A DNA stretch of 64,000 bases from NCBI GenBank assembly GCA_029964075.1, contig CM057147.1:16141513-16205512 (forward strand), read 5' to 3'. The notes beneath the pieces are model-generated. The model did not search any database. It had not been told where the DNA came from and was given only the letters and a program-made list of their open reading frames with translations. Positions 33,976-45,400 of the stretch are shown piece after piece. Each line of letters begins with the position of its first letter. Position 1 is the first letter of the stretch. The position numbers were made by a program, and so were the translations under genes. The stretch comes from Patiria pectinifera. Its lineage: Eukaryota > Echinodermata > Asteroidea > Valvatida > Asterinidae.

Positions 33976-34850
33976 ACATGGCCCTATACGTGTAGAGCTT
34001 TTTTAAACAAAAGATCTCCGAGAAAATTTTGTCACAGACAAATAAAGTAGATTCTTAAACATGGCCCTACAGAGTATTTCACTCCATTAATCACGGTGAA
34101 GGAACAGCAGGTGAGGAATATATAGAGTATACAAGAAAACTTAGATCCAACATTTGAGCTTTTTTTAGCTTCAAAATAGCCATGGATATTTAACACATGA
34201 CCCTATAGAGTATATTCCACGATGATTCGCACTCAAGACGGGATGAATGCACAAGCAGCTTTCAAGAAAATTGCAGAAATTTCTACAGAACCGAGGAATA
34301 GAAGATCTCTACACTACTTCACATGGCCCTAAAAAGATTTTTTTTACCAAAGCCTTAAGACATGTTCACATGGCCCTGGAATCCTGTAAATAATCTGACA
34401 CATAAGTACAGAATATAACGCAAGAAAAATTGGGTTTGGCAGAAATATCTTCAAAACGGCGATGACAGTTTTGTACACATGGCCCTAGGATTTTTTTCAC
34501 AATGACAATCAATATGGAACGACGAGAAAATGCATGATATATAGACGCAACTAGAATTTCAAAAAGTTTGATTCGTGCACATGGCCCTAAATATCTAACA
34601 CGAATTGTTACAAACGGAAAAAAAATATTTCGTACAAACATTGACCCTACTACAGCCCACAATCATTGTCTTTAAATGTCAAGCAGTAGACATGATAAAA
34701 CAGAAATGTGCAGATGGTGCAAATTGGAAGAGAAGCAGAACGATTTACTACACATGGCCCCATCATGATTTCGACATAAAAATCCTTCCTAGATAGCAGG
34801 TGCTACGTAGTTTAGCAGTTGGCCCAATCATACACATGCATGGCCCAATC
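33976..34850. repeat. Degenerate array built on ACATGGCCCTA
   Basis: ACATGGCCCTA or close variants start at 33976, 34059, 34195, 34321, 34368, 34477, 34579, 34638, 34752 and 34838. Most intervals are 80-135 bp, usually followed by A/T-rich sequence with TTTTTTTCAC or GATTTC words. This looks like an old satellite with loose unit length. Confidence 0.7.
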
Positions 34851-34914
34851 ATAGTTTCACATGGCAGACACTCGTAGTCATGTTTCGTTCTTGTACGTTA
34901 CTTATACTCTTTTT

Positions 34915-35490
34915 AACACGAACTCGTAATCAACGAACGATACATTTGGGTTTTTTTAATATACCTGCGGGTCGATATACACCGTCTTATTTTCTTCCTA
35001 TCACTAACCGGTCAAATGATTGACAAACGCTTGACAAGATTTAATGATTGACGCTAACTTTGTTCGCACTCGAGCTCAACACGAACTCGTAAATCGTGAA
35101 CGAACGATACATTTTTTGTTTTAATCAAAGTACCCGCAGGTTCATCGTCTTATTTTCTTCCGATACACAAATCGGTCGAATGATTGATAAATGCTTGACA
35201 AAATGTAATGATTGACGCTAAATTGTTCGCACTCGAACTCAACACGAACTCGTTAATTGTGAACGAACGATACATTTGTTGTTTCAACCCATACCCGCAG
35301 GTCCATGTCTTATTTTCTTCCGATTCACAAATCTAACAAATCATTGACAAAATTTAATGATTGACGCTAACTTTGTTCGCGCTCAAACTCAACACGAACT
35401 CACTCGTAATCGTTCACGAACGATATATTTGTTGTTTTAATATACCCGCAGGTCGATATCCATCGTCTACTCTTATCGAACAAAATGATT
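34915..35490. repeat. 163-bp tandem array, four units
   Basis: AACACGAACTCG starts units at 34915, 35078, 35241 and 35391. Each contains GAACGATA(C/T)ATTTG, ATACCCGCAGGT, CTTATTTTCTTCC and AATGATTGACGCTAA. The last unit is truncated. Every full unit carries TGATTGAC, the core recognised by PBX/Exd-type homeodomains, once or twice. Confidence 0.9.
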
Positions 35491-35940
35491 GACATTTAGG
35501 TGTTTTTTTTTCGATTTCACTTTTACGCTCCTAGAATTTCTCCTCATTGATTAATTTTTTCCTTTGAAGATTTTTGCCTTTTAATTGTATACGTTATGTT
35601 TTTTGAAAGACGTTTTCAATCGAACCGAGAGGGCGCTATTGCTCATTTCGAATACGTGATTATTTTCGGAATCGTACATAACTGACACCCAAAAACGTTG
35701 GCATTGAGAAACAAATTATTTCAAATTTATTTGTACATCCAAGCGGCGGGATTTTTTATTCCTTTCCCATCTGGTGCTTGGTAAGATTGTGTCTGATAAA
35801 CTATTGATCGTGCGGAGAGGTTCCTTGGAAAATATAATTATTATCTTTAGCTCTCTTTGTCTTCTCTACAAAACATAATCTCTTACTGGTTTCACAACTT
35901 TATACATTAATAATTCTATACTGAATTAATTTGTTGGCAA
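35491..35940. other. AT-rich spacer between arrays
   Basis: Nothing recognised. Confidence 0.45.
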
Positions 35941-35944
35941 TGTA

Positions 35945-36510
35945 GCACCCATCGAGGGTGTTATATTTCTCAATATAAGTATCCATTAAGAGTATCGTCT
36001 TTATCAATAGAAGCACCCATCAAGGGTGTCGTATTTCTCAATCACCCATCAAGGGTGTTGTGTTAATCAATAGTTGAACCCATCAAGGGTGTCGTGTTAA
36101 TACAGTAGTAGCACCCATCAAGGGTGTCGTTCGTCTCAATAGTAGCACCCATCAAGGGTGTTGCCTTAGTACCACCCATCAAGGGTGTTGCCTTAGTACC
36201 ACCCATCAAGGGTATCGTGTAGCACCCATCAAGTGTGTCGTGTTAATAAATAAAGTACATGGTGTAGCACCCATCAAGAGTGTCGTTCTTCTCAATAGTA
36301 GCACCGATCAAGGGTGTCGTTCTTCTCAATAGTAGCACCCATCAAGGGTGTTATAGTAGCACCCATTAAGGGTGTCATCCTTCTCAATGGTAACATTAAG
36401 GGTGATGTATTTCTCAAAAGTAGCACTCAGGGTGAGATAATGGTAGCACCCATCAAGGGTGTCGCTTTTCTCAATAGTAGCACCCATCAAGGGTGTCGTC
36501 TTTCTCAATC
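35945..36510. repeat. Minisatellite of CACCCATCAAGGGTG units
   Basis: About 18 units of roughly 25-35 bp, typically GTAGCACCCATCAAGGGTGT followed by CGTTCTTCTCAATA. The core CACCC-ATCAA-GGGTG is itself an inverted repeat, so each unit can fold. The ORFs across it merely translate the repeat. Confidence 0.95.
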
Positions 36511-37375
36511 ATATACTTTAACCTCTAGAGGGCGGTATTCCAATGGACATTATTCAACACAACAGTTTACAGACTTATTTCGCAAAAGTTTGAAAAGGAA
36601 AGCATAATGAACATCTTTACACCATTATTTCTTCAAGGTAAGTCCTTCGGCTTTACACAAAAATAATCAGCACACTGAATATGGTTGTGATGCGGCCGCA
36701 GCCAGTGCCATTGACAATGATTTCTGTTGATATGATAACATCTCCGAGGGTCCGTCTTCATCGCTGATTCTTCAGTTTGTATTATTCAAATAAAATCCCA
36801 AACGTTAAAGCTTAATTTTCTTCATACCTCAACTGGCGTTATTATTGCCAATGCACAAAGGCATTGTCAGGATAACGTTGATATAAATCAAATACGCTCG
36901 TTCCCTCCCCGATTCCCAAAGTTCCTAATTGTCTTGCAAGCTGCTATTTGCACGCTTTTTGCAGCACGCTAAAGCTTCCAAAATTTTATTTATTGATGTC
37001 ATATTATTATTTTATTACCACCTGCTCTTTGTGCACTTTAATTTTTATATTTTATTTGGCTACATATATAGCTTTGCCTTAATTTTTTATTCATTGGTAT
37101 CCCTCAAAACAGAAAACCTCATCGAGTTTTTCTGAACTTAAGATTTAAAACTTCGGACATACATTTTCATTTTATTTTCCAGTTAAAAAAGCTGTTTTAA
37201 TGATTTTGATTCAGTAAAAGACTTTTTTTTTTTTTTTACAATAATTATATTTTAAAGAGCTCCGTAGTAGTTATGAGTTGATAAAATCATTTTTTTATCA
37301 CGGAAGGAAGACATCTATCATCCGTTTTAATGAAATAGTTAACTGATTTGGTATCGGAAAATATGAAAATTAAGA
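36511..37375. other. AT-rich intergenic, nothing recognised
   Basis: Long T runs and no coding frame of interest. Confidence 0.45.
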
Positions 37376-37379
37376 TATC

Positions 37380-37915
37380 GTCAACCAGTGAATAATCTTC
37401 TCAGGAAGACGATATCCTACAAGATACCATCAACCCGAGAAATATTTCATTTTCTCGAGAAGATAACATCTCACCCAAAAGATATAGTCAACCCGAGAAA
37501 TATTTTATTTCCTCGAGAAGACGACATCTCACCTAAAAGATATCACCAATCCGTGATGAAATATTATCTCGGAAAAACGATATCTAACCTACAAGACATC
37601 ATCCACCGGAGATACATTTTGTTCTCGAGAAGATGACATCTGACCAACACGATATCTTCAACCCGAGAAATGTTTTCTTTCTTGGGAAGAGGATATTTCA
37701 CCTACAAGATATCATCGACCAGAGATTTTTTTCTCAAGAAGACAACATCTCACCCTACAAACAAGATATCACCTACCCGTGATGACATTATCTCGGGAAG
37801 ACGATGTCTTATTTACAAGATATCATCAACCCGGGAAATATTTTTTTCTCGGGAAGACGGCATCTCACCTACAACATATCACCAAGAACTCTCTCGGAAA
37901 AACGATATCATGCAT
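37380..37915. repeat. 60-bp tandem array, about nine units
   Basis: CCCGAGAAATATTT occurs at about 37432 and 37492, then in drifting copies to about 37830. The unit alternates TCTCGAGAAGA(C/T)GACATCTCACC with AAGATATCA(T/C)CAACCCG. The continuous frame through part of it is a by-product of a unit length divisible by three. Confidence 0.9.
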
Positions 37916-39825
37916 ACAATTATAACATTGCGAAAACTACCCCAACGATGTCCTCCTATTTTTTTTTTAAATGACGGATGCTCATCAACCCATGTAAGCT
38001 TAGAGCTCAGTAACGTCTACTTATTTCAAAAACCAAAATTGATATTAAAAAGAAATTTTCTAATATTAATAACATTGTATTTTTCCATTACAATGCACTA
38101 CTTCGATGCAGATTTTTAATTGACTACCGTTAATTTTTTTTAAGGATCAAGCTACGATTTGCCCGACGATTTTTACTGTGCCCCGAAAAGGCAATTTTTA
38201 AATTGTTTTGTTAAAATATTTTTATAAGTTAATTTTTACACCATGGCTGTGCCAGGTCAAGCTTCCTTACGCTGCTGCTGGTATGCTCGGCTGCCTACGC
38301 GCGCCATGTGCCTATACCCCAACCTACCCCACCTTAATCCTACGCCTTAACCTGAACCGTAAGCATCCATTTAATACAATCATAACTTTGCCTTATTTGC
38401 CTTTTTCAAAACGTCGAATTTTGCTAGTCTCGATCGCAACAGCAGGTCTTCTCCAGTTCATTTGAGTTTCAAATAATTCCGTCGGCTATCTGTTATAACA
38501 TCTCTATTTATACAATCATAATCATTATAATTCAGCTCTCAATATTTTTCTTCTGCTGTCCTCTTGAACTTATAGTAGTATTTATAATATACAAGCTACC
38601 CTGAAGCTAATGGTATAAAGTTACTTATTTTGAGCAATTTATACAAATTTGAGATCCGTGGATACATTGTCCGAAAAAAAAGAAGATTTTGGTCCATTGG
38701 AATGTCGCCCTATAATACTCAAAATAGTGTGCTTACATTAAATAAATTCAGGTTTATGATAAAATCCGTTGGCTCCGTTGTTGACTCCTTTATGGTGTTC
38801 AGGTTTTTCATTTCATCTTTAAATAATTACATAAAAGTTCGAAACTATTTGTTCTGGTAAGTTTTAAACCTGTAATTTTAATACAATCATAACAAAAAGG
38901 CAATCCCAATTCCAAGGAACCCTCCAACGAAAATCTAAACATGTTTACTCCAACTTTTGAGTAGATCCCCTGCCTTGCTGGAATGTCTTTGAAAGTGAAG
39001 CAAAAACGGTGCACCTGGCTGCATACCGCGCGCGCGGCCTTTCAACTTTTCAACCAATAAGAATCACCGGAATATATTACCACGCCTACACTACGCCGGC
39101 CACGAGTGGCTCACGTGCAGACTCGCACAACGAGCTAGCTTTTGACACAATGCGTGAAATGCGCAATGCACCAAAAGGCATGTGCATGTATGATTTTGAC
39201 AAACAAATTGGCAGGTATTCAAATGCTAATAACTCTAAATCAAAAGGGCTTTCGCCTACAGGAATGGAATTTCAACGTACAATAGGTTATTCAGCAATGA
39301 AAAAGACTAACTCAATGTAGGCTAAAATGGACGCGATTTCGTTGGCAACAAACACACGATTATTTCGTGCTTGTCGATATTCCAATTTTCTTTAGCTAAT
39401 TAAAGAGAATTGCAGAATTGTATGGCACAATATTCAACAATGCAAAATACAACGCATGTACAGAATGCAATACATTATGCTTATTGCAGATATTAAACAT
39501 TACATTTTTGTTTACTTAAATGCGATTCAAGGATCAAAGTCAAAGAAAAGAATGAATATTTTCTGACTCCGCCTTTCTTCGAAATGAAGTCTAAAATGCA
39601 GGCGGATATATCATATACCATATTGCTCAAAGTGCAGAATATTGGGACGCTTTTTCCTCTTTTGGTTCTGTGTGACGGGAGGAGAAGATAAATTTTCACT
39701 CACCTCGATAGTTCCTTAATTAAAGTTGGACTTACCCCGACGAACTCCAAAAACTTGACTTCAGTATTTTCCAAAAAAAGTCACTCAGATCATTCGACAA
39801 AATTATGAGTTCACAAAAATTCCAT
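37916..39825. other. AT-rich intergenic, nothing recognised
   Basis: Short frames on both strands have no domain. A TACCCCAACCTACCCC stretch at about 38318 is low-complexity. Confidence 0.45.
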
Positions 39826-39832
39826 GTGTCCA

Positions 39833-39852
39833 TTCAGTTCAGTTCAGTTCAG
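39833..39852. repeat. CAGTT microsatellite
   Basis: Four pentamer units. Confidence 0.85.
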
Positions 39853-39945
39853 AACAAAATGAGCATTCAAAGGAATGCTTTGCGAAGTCCAGTTCAGTTC
39901 TATAAAACAAAAGTTATGACAAGTTCTGTAGGCCTACAGCAAAGT

Positions 39946-40480
39946 TCAAGTCAGTCTTTCAATATGGGTGCACCGGTGACGACGACGCAACATGTCTGCG
40001 TGGAAACTTTGCAGTGACCCCGTACATGAGGCCGGTTTTCTGGTCGATTTGCAAGACTCCAAGCGTCCAAATTTGATGTTTTTTGCGCCCATGAAGACTC
40101 CAGGGTATGATGTACAAGTTTCCGCGTTGGAGGCTTGAAGCTGGACAGCAGACTCGGAGGTTAAAGTATCAAGTTGTGCTTGTGAAATTTGAGGCAATTT
40201 TTTGGTGACTGACCAAAAATAGCGGGAAGACATTGCGAGCTGCCTGCGCCAGTACAGTGTCCGTTGACCCGGCCCCGTTCTCGGTAATTTTCCATGGCGT
40301 AATGATATGGAGGTGAAAAGTGTCATGTTTTATATCACTGGCTGTTGCTCCGTACTGGTCTTTGCGCTGCCTTGGGCCGAAGTACTCCGTGTGTATTTCT
40401 CCGCATTCTAAATTTCTCCACTTATACATATAAAATATAATGCCAAAAATTTCATCACTTATGGAAATTGTCAATTACAG
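39946..40480 (-). other. GC-richer block with overlapping open frames, unidentified
   Basis: Two overlapping minus-strand frames (about 126 and 101 residues) cover a patch with higher GC than its flanks. Neither shows a known motif. Possible remnants of coding sequence or of a transposase, but unsupported. Confidence 0.15.
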
Positions 40481-42342
40481 AAAAAGAAACAAATTTGATG
40501 GAATAGTCTTTATTTCCAGTTGGAGTAACATCAGTTTCGGGGAAAAAAATGCCCTATTTTTTTTATAAGACGGGAGGGCGTTCCAGGAAGTATCCGTGAC
40601 GTAGCACGCGTGGCTCGCGTGGCCTGTCTCTCATTGGTCAGAAGTATGTTGATGACGTTTTTTCGTCAATCTAGCTAATTTGATTGGACGAAGGAGTCTG
40701 GATAAAAAAAATTGAGCAGACGAAAATGGTGTACATTATTTTTGTACCGCACAAGATAATTTTTAACCGATTTTCGGCTAGACTTGTCAGACTGCTTGAA
40801 AAGAAAAAGCGAATCCAGCCAAAAATCTATAGAGCATATGGAAATTTGTACCAGATTGTTACCAGAATTCTGTAAAATCGGTGACCCTATTTAAAAATAT
40901 AGCAGATTTTGTTTTGAACATCCTTCAGTCACTTTAAACAAACCCTTGTATACTATACTAGCGGGGATAGGCAGGCATGTTCCTAGCGTTTAGATTCCCT
41001 GACGTGTACGACTACAAAGTAAAGTAACCCAATGGAAGCTAGGCTAGACACGTACGCGACCAATTAAGTTTTGAAATAAATATTAACCTACTCATTTTTT
41101 TTTTTTACATATGATTTCTTTTTTGCTTTACAAGGAGAAAATCGTATAACATCTATATGTGAGTATAATTGTTTTTAATGTTTAGTGAGTAGGCTAATTC
41201 TGGGTGAGCTAGCAGATTTTTGTTAGATCTAGCAGTAATTGTAATTATAAACTGTTGCATTGTGGGGCGGAGGGGGGGTGGCCCCGCCCCCTGATGTCGA
41301 AAGGGTTCGTTGAAGTGAACGTACATGTACCCAAGGCACAACGCCCCCTGTCCGCATCGTAGCGCATGAAGATGCTGGTCTAGTTTCAAGTTGGTCAGTA
41401 AAACATGTCAGTTTGAAAACGTTTCGCATGGTGAGGTATTTTTTTTTTCATTTCTGAACATTTTACAAGCTTTCCATTTATAACTTTTGTACCCCACATT
41501 GCTTATCTTAAGGCAAAATATTTAAACCACTTGCCCATTTTCCAGTAATAGTTATGATTGTACAATTTGCATTAAGTTAAGACCGCTTTTTATCGAGACT
41601 AATCTTCAGCATGTCCGGTCAAAGATCGTGTAAATATACGAAGTAGTTGAGATCAATCGGGCCAGTCAACAAGCTTGCAAACTGGTAGTGGTACGGTGGA
41701 GTACAATAGTTTTTTTTTTTCAACTACCAGATAATGTGTCACTCCAGGAAGTGTGGCCTCCGTACCTGAGTGGTTCGTAAGCTTTTAGTTCCCTGTAATA
41801 TTTCCGGGAATAGTCAGGAAATTTATGTGGCCTTAGTTTATTAAGCCCGAAGGCTAACAGTAACAGTTAGCGTTTGATAGGACAATGTAGGACGTGATGC
41901 ATTGCTGGTACTTGTGTAGTGGTCCTGTCAGCAGTACTTTTGTGCTGGCGCATGGCCTACTGGTCATGATTGTTGAGCGCTTCATTTATTGATTCATCGT
42001 TGCGTAATAACAAATCAGCTACAAAACAGTGCTTGTCCACTTAAAAGTAAATGCTTTTCATGTGCAGTGGTAAAAATTGCTTGTTAGTTAAAACACGTTA
42101 ATGTTTAAGTCGATGACTCGGCACGACAGCAGGATCAGTATCACTCAGTCTTGTTGTGACTTTTGGTTTGGAATCTACTGAGTACTGACCACTGTGTGTG
42201 CATTTGGACCATGCATGCAATGTAAAGTTCCATGAACTAGATTGTGGTTGTGATCAAGTTATCCGTTCGACTTGAGAAAGCAGATTGAATTGTGAGATTT
42301 GTCATCATTTAAGTGTCATTTTTGTTTGCCAAAATTGCTACC
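40481..42342. other. Upstream flank and possible 5' leader of HVCN1
   Basis: No TATA box in a convincing position. AT-rich with long T runs. The 5' leader cannot be delimited without transcripts, and an upstream non-coding exon is possible. Confidence 0.35.
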
Positions 42343-42418
42343 ATGGACGACAAAAGTGAAGCGTCAGTGACCATGACTAGCATGCCTAGTTATGCCAGTG
42401 ACATGTGTGAAAACTGTG
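42343..42418 (+). CDS. HVCN1: HVCN1 exon 1 (N-terminal tail)
   Basis: Encodes residues 1-25 and the first base of Gly26; donor GTAAGT, phase 1. Ser/Thr-rich cytosolic start. Confidence 0.85.
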
Positions 42419-45400
42419 GTAAGTCAGAAGTTACATGTATGAACAAAACAGCACTGACGATTTTCGCTTGAGCGATTTTTTTATTCACAGCTGTTGAGCG
42501 GAACATCAAAGGGCAAAATCTGTGCCTTTTTCTTTGCACAATACCTTGTTGGTCACAATGCAAAATCACCCAAGTTTAAAATGGGGGCAATTAAAATGAT
42601 TTGGGGTGTGCACGTAAAGGTAGTACCAGCAGAACCGGTTACCCGATTGGAAAAAAAAAATCCAACTGTAGTCGTGTAGAGTGCTTGAGTATTTTTTTTA
42701 AGAAAGAGGATTAAGTACATGTATTATCATGGTAATGTTTGTGTGCTATTTCCACATAATTTTTAAACTAGAAAGTATGTGTAGCTGGTGGCTTGCAAGT
42801 TGCAAGAAAGATTATGCAACATTTATGTTTACTTCCTTAAACTTTAAGGTAAACATGTGTGTTGTCTTCACTCCTTCAATTTAAAAAAAAATGGGGTGGG
42901 AGAGGGGGATTGGCCAATGGTAGGCTATGGAGGATTTTGCAGGATTAACTGAGGCTACATGGCAAAAGTGTGTCGCTGATTTTGGAGGATGCACTGTTTC
43001 AAGGTCTTACTCTAGTCTTAGGCCGAACTTTGTGTTGTGTGTGCTCAGCCGTGCATAAATTTAAGCCTAGATTATAATTGATATCATCCGCATTGCTCCA
43101 GGCCTGGATGTCACTGGCTCTGCCTCAACACATTGACAGTGACAGCTGGAGGAATTTACAGGAGTGAGGCAGTGGTCACCCCTCCAAGGACCGCATTCAA
43201 GAAATTATAGGATTTTGCAGGATTGAGGCTGTATGCCATTTTTACAAGGAGGAAGATTTTGCAGGATTGAGGTTGCATCCTAGCAAAAAAGCCCTGGGAT
43301 TTGGGGTTAAAATGTCTCATTTTGGTTGTATTACAGGAGCTGCTAAGAGTTCTACCAATATGGGTCTCCAGCTAAGCAAGGCTGAGGACAAAGAAAACAT
43401 TGTGGCCGAGGAACACGATGATGATGCCCATCACCACGACGACCACGGAGACGAGGGTAAGGGACCCCAGACCTGTCGGGAGAAACTTCGAGAATTCCTG
43501 CACACTCAGAAATTTCAGATCACTATTATTGTTCTCGTCGTACTAGACTGCGCCCTTGTGATCGGTGAACTGGTTCTGGACTACGAGGCTGTGGCAAATG
43601 TAAGACTTTTTTTTATTTTATTTTTTAATTCCCGTAAAAAGAAAAATAACCAAGTAATTATTTTAAACCTTTGAGGTTTGAGGTTTGTGTGAGGTTTTAT
43701 TGAACCTAATGGGAAGTACATGTAGCACTTGGCATAACTAAGTGCATCGTGACTTAAGTCCGAGTCACGGAAAATGTGACTCGAGTCCGAGTCACGAGTC
43801 ATACAAGTGAGGTATTGTGTGCTAATCTACCGATAGGAGGTTTGGATTGTGAGGTTTTGTAGAACCTCCTGTGAGGTTTGGGTGAACCTCATGTAGAGAT
43901 TGTTCAAGGGGAGAGAATGGACAGAGATCAAGCAAATTGGCTTTGTATTACCGATCGTTAATGTAAACTCTGAATGGATGTTGCAGGCCAAATGCCCGAC
44001 TGAGGTCCAACCCACGGATGGAAATGTCACCTCGGACCACGCCGAAGTGGAAGCGGAAGCGGAAGTGCAGGCCTCGGAAGGCGAGCACAATCTAACGCCC
44101 ACCCAGAAGGCTGCTGAGGCACTTCATTACCTCAGCCTGATTATCCTCAGTATCTTCATGGTAGAGCTCATGCTCAAGCTGATCGCCTTGGGAACCAAGT
44201 TCTTCCATAGCAAACTAGAGGTATGTCCATTTGATAATTTTTTTTTCTTTGGATCAGCCGGGGGGATGTAAATGGTTATACATGTACTGGGTTTTGCTCT
44301 TTGGTATTTGTGACCTGCCATAGCATAATGAGGAATAACCCCCACCGTTGACTTTTCGAGTTATGTACCGGTACATCATGTTAAAGTGCAAATCATTGTA
44401 TTTTCAATGATACCAAATTTATTTCTGTAGGTGAATTCATTCCAAAGATATGCCTCAGGAACTTTAACAGTGTCCCGCCAATCTTCGCCAACCTCATTTT
44501 CGAGAAAAATGGCTTTGAAAAAAAAAAAGACACGCTCTGCGCCGTCAACGGCAGTGATAAATGTTCTTCACTTTTTCCACTTTTGGGGGTATTTTTCCCC
44601 CAACAAAAATGCATAGTGTGAATCTTGGATACCTTGCCAACTCAAAAATACAAAACAACCAATATTAGTTATGACATGATTTTTCTACTACCAACTTAAG
44701 GCGTTGATTACTCAAAACAAGGTTTTGAGGGACATTCCTCATTTTGCCTCAGTAGGTCACATTTTTGTAATGGTATGCACTGTGCATTCAGGGCTCTTCG
44801 TTAGATGTACCTTTTAAAACAACTTGTTTTCATGAACTTTTAAAGCAAGGCCTCGAAAATGAAAGTTTATTTTTTTGATTATTTTTATTTCAATCGCAAG
44901 CAAACATATTACTGGCTTAATAGTGCCTGTAGCAAAATGCAGTACTTTAATAAAATACAGTATCACAAATAATGTTATTATTTCAACATTAGAATAACAG
45001 CAAAAGCCCATTGCAAACAAGTCACATTGCAATAATATTGCACAATGAATGAAACTGACTCAAAAATCAGTCAGAGAAAGACTTATCAAATAAAATTGTT
45101 AGAAATAATACCTTAAAAAACTTAAACTCTGACCACCCCAACCCTTCAAAATCCAATGTTTTGTTGGAATCTATAAGAGTGGATACTCTGTACTAGCAAA
45201 CCGATTTATGCTTGACATCAGTGTACATTGGGTCAGACATAACGTACCATAATCAGAGCCCAACTGTTTGGGTGTTGAGATTACCATATGGTACAGAAAA
45301 ACGCTTCATCCAAATTAGGCAAAAAAAAAAAGTTCAGCTTCTGATTACATGGCATTTGAAAATAGGGAAGGTAGGTAAGGATTTTTTTTTTGCCATTTTT

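Noticed and set aside
35945-36510. CRISPR-like short palindromic repeats
   Set aside because: Spacers are themselves repeated and irregular in length, so this is a minisatellite.
36314-36607. 97-residue repetitive protein
   Set aside because: It is only the translation of the 31-bp minisatellite, with the same happening on the other strand.
43267-43674. Alternative long first exon of HVCN1
   Set aside because: The upstream part reads through intron repeats. The spliced exon from 43337 joined to 42418 restores a proper start and phase.
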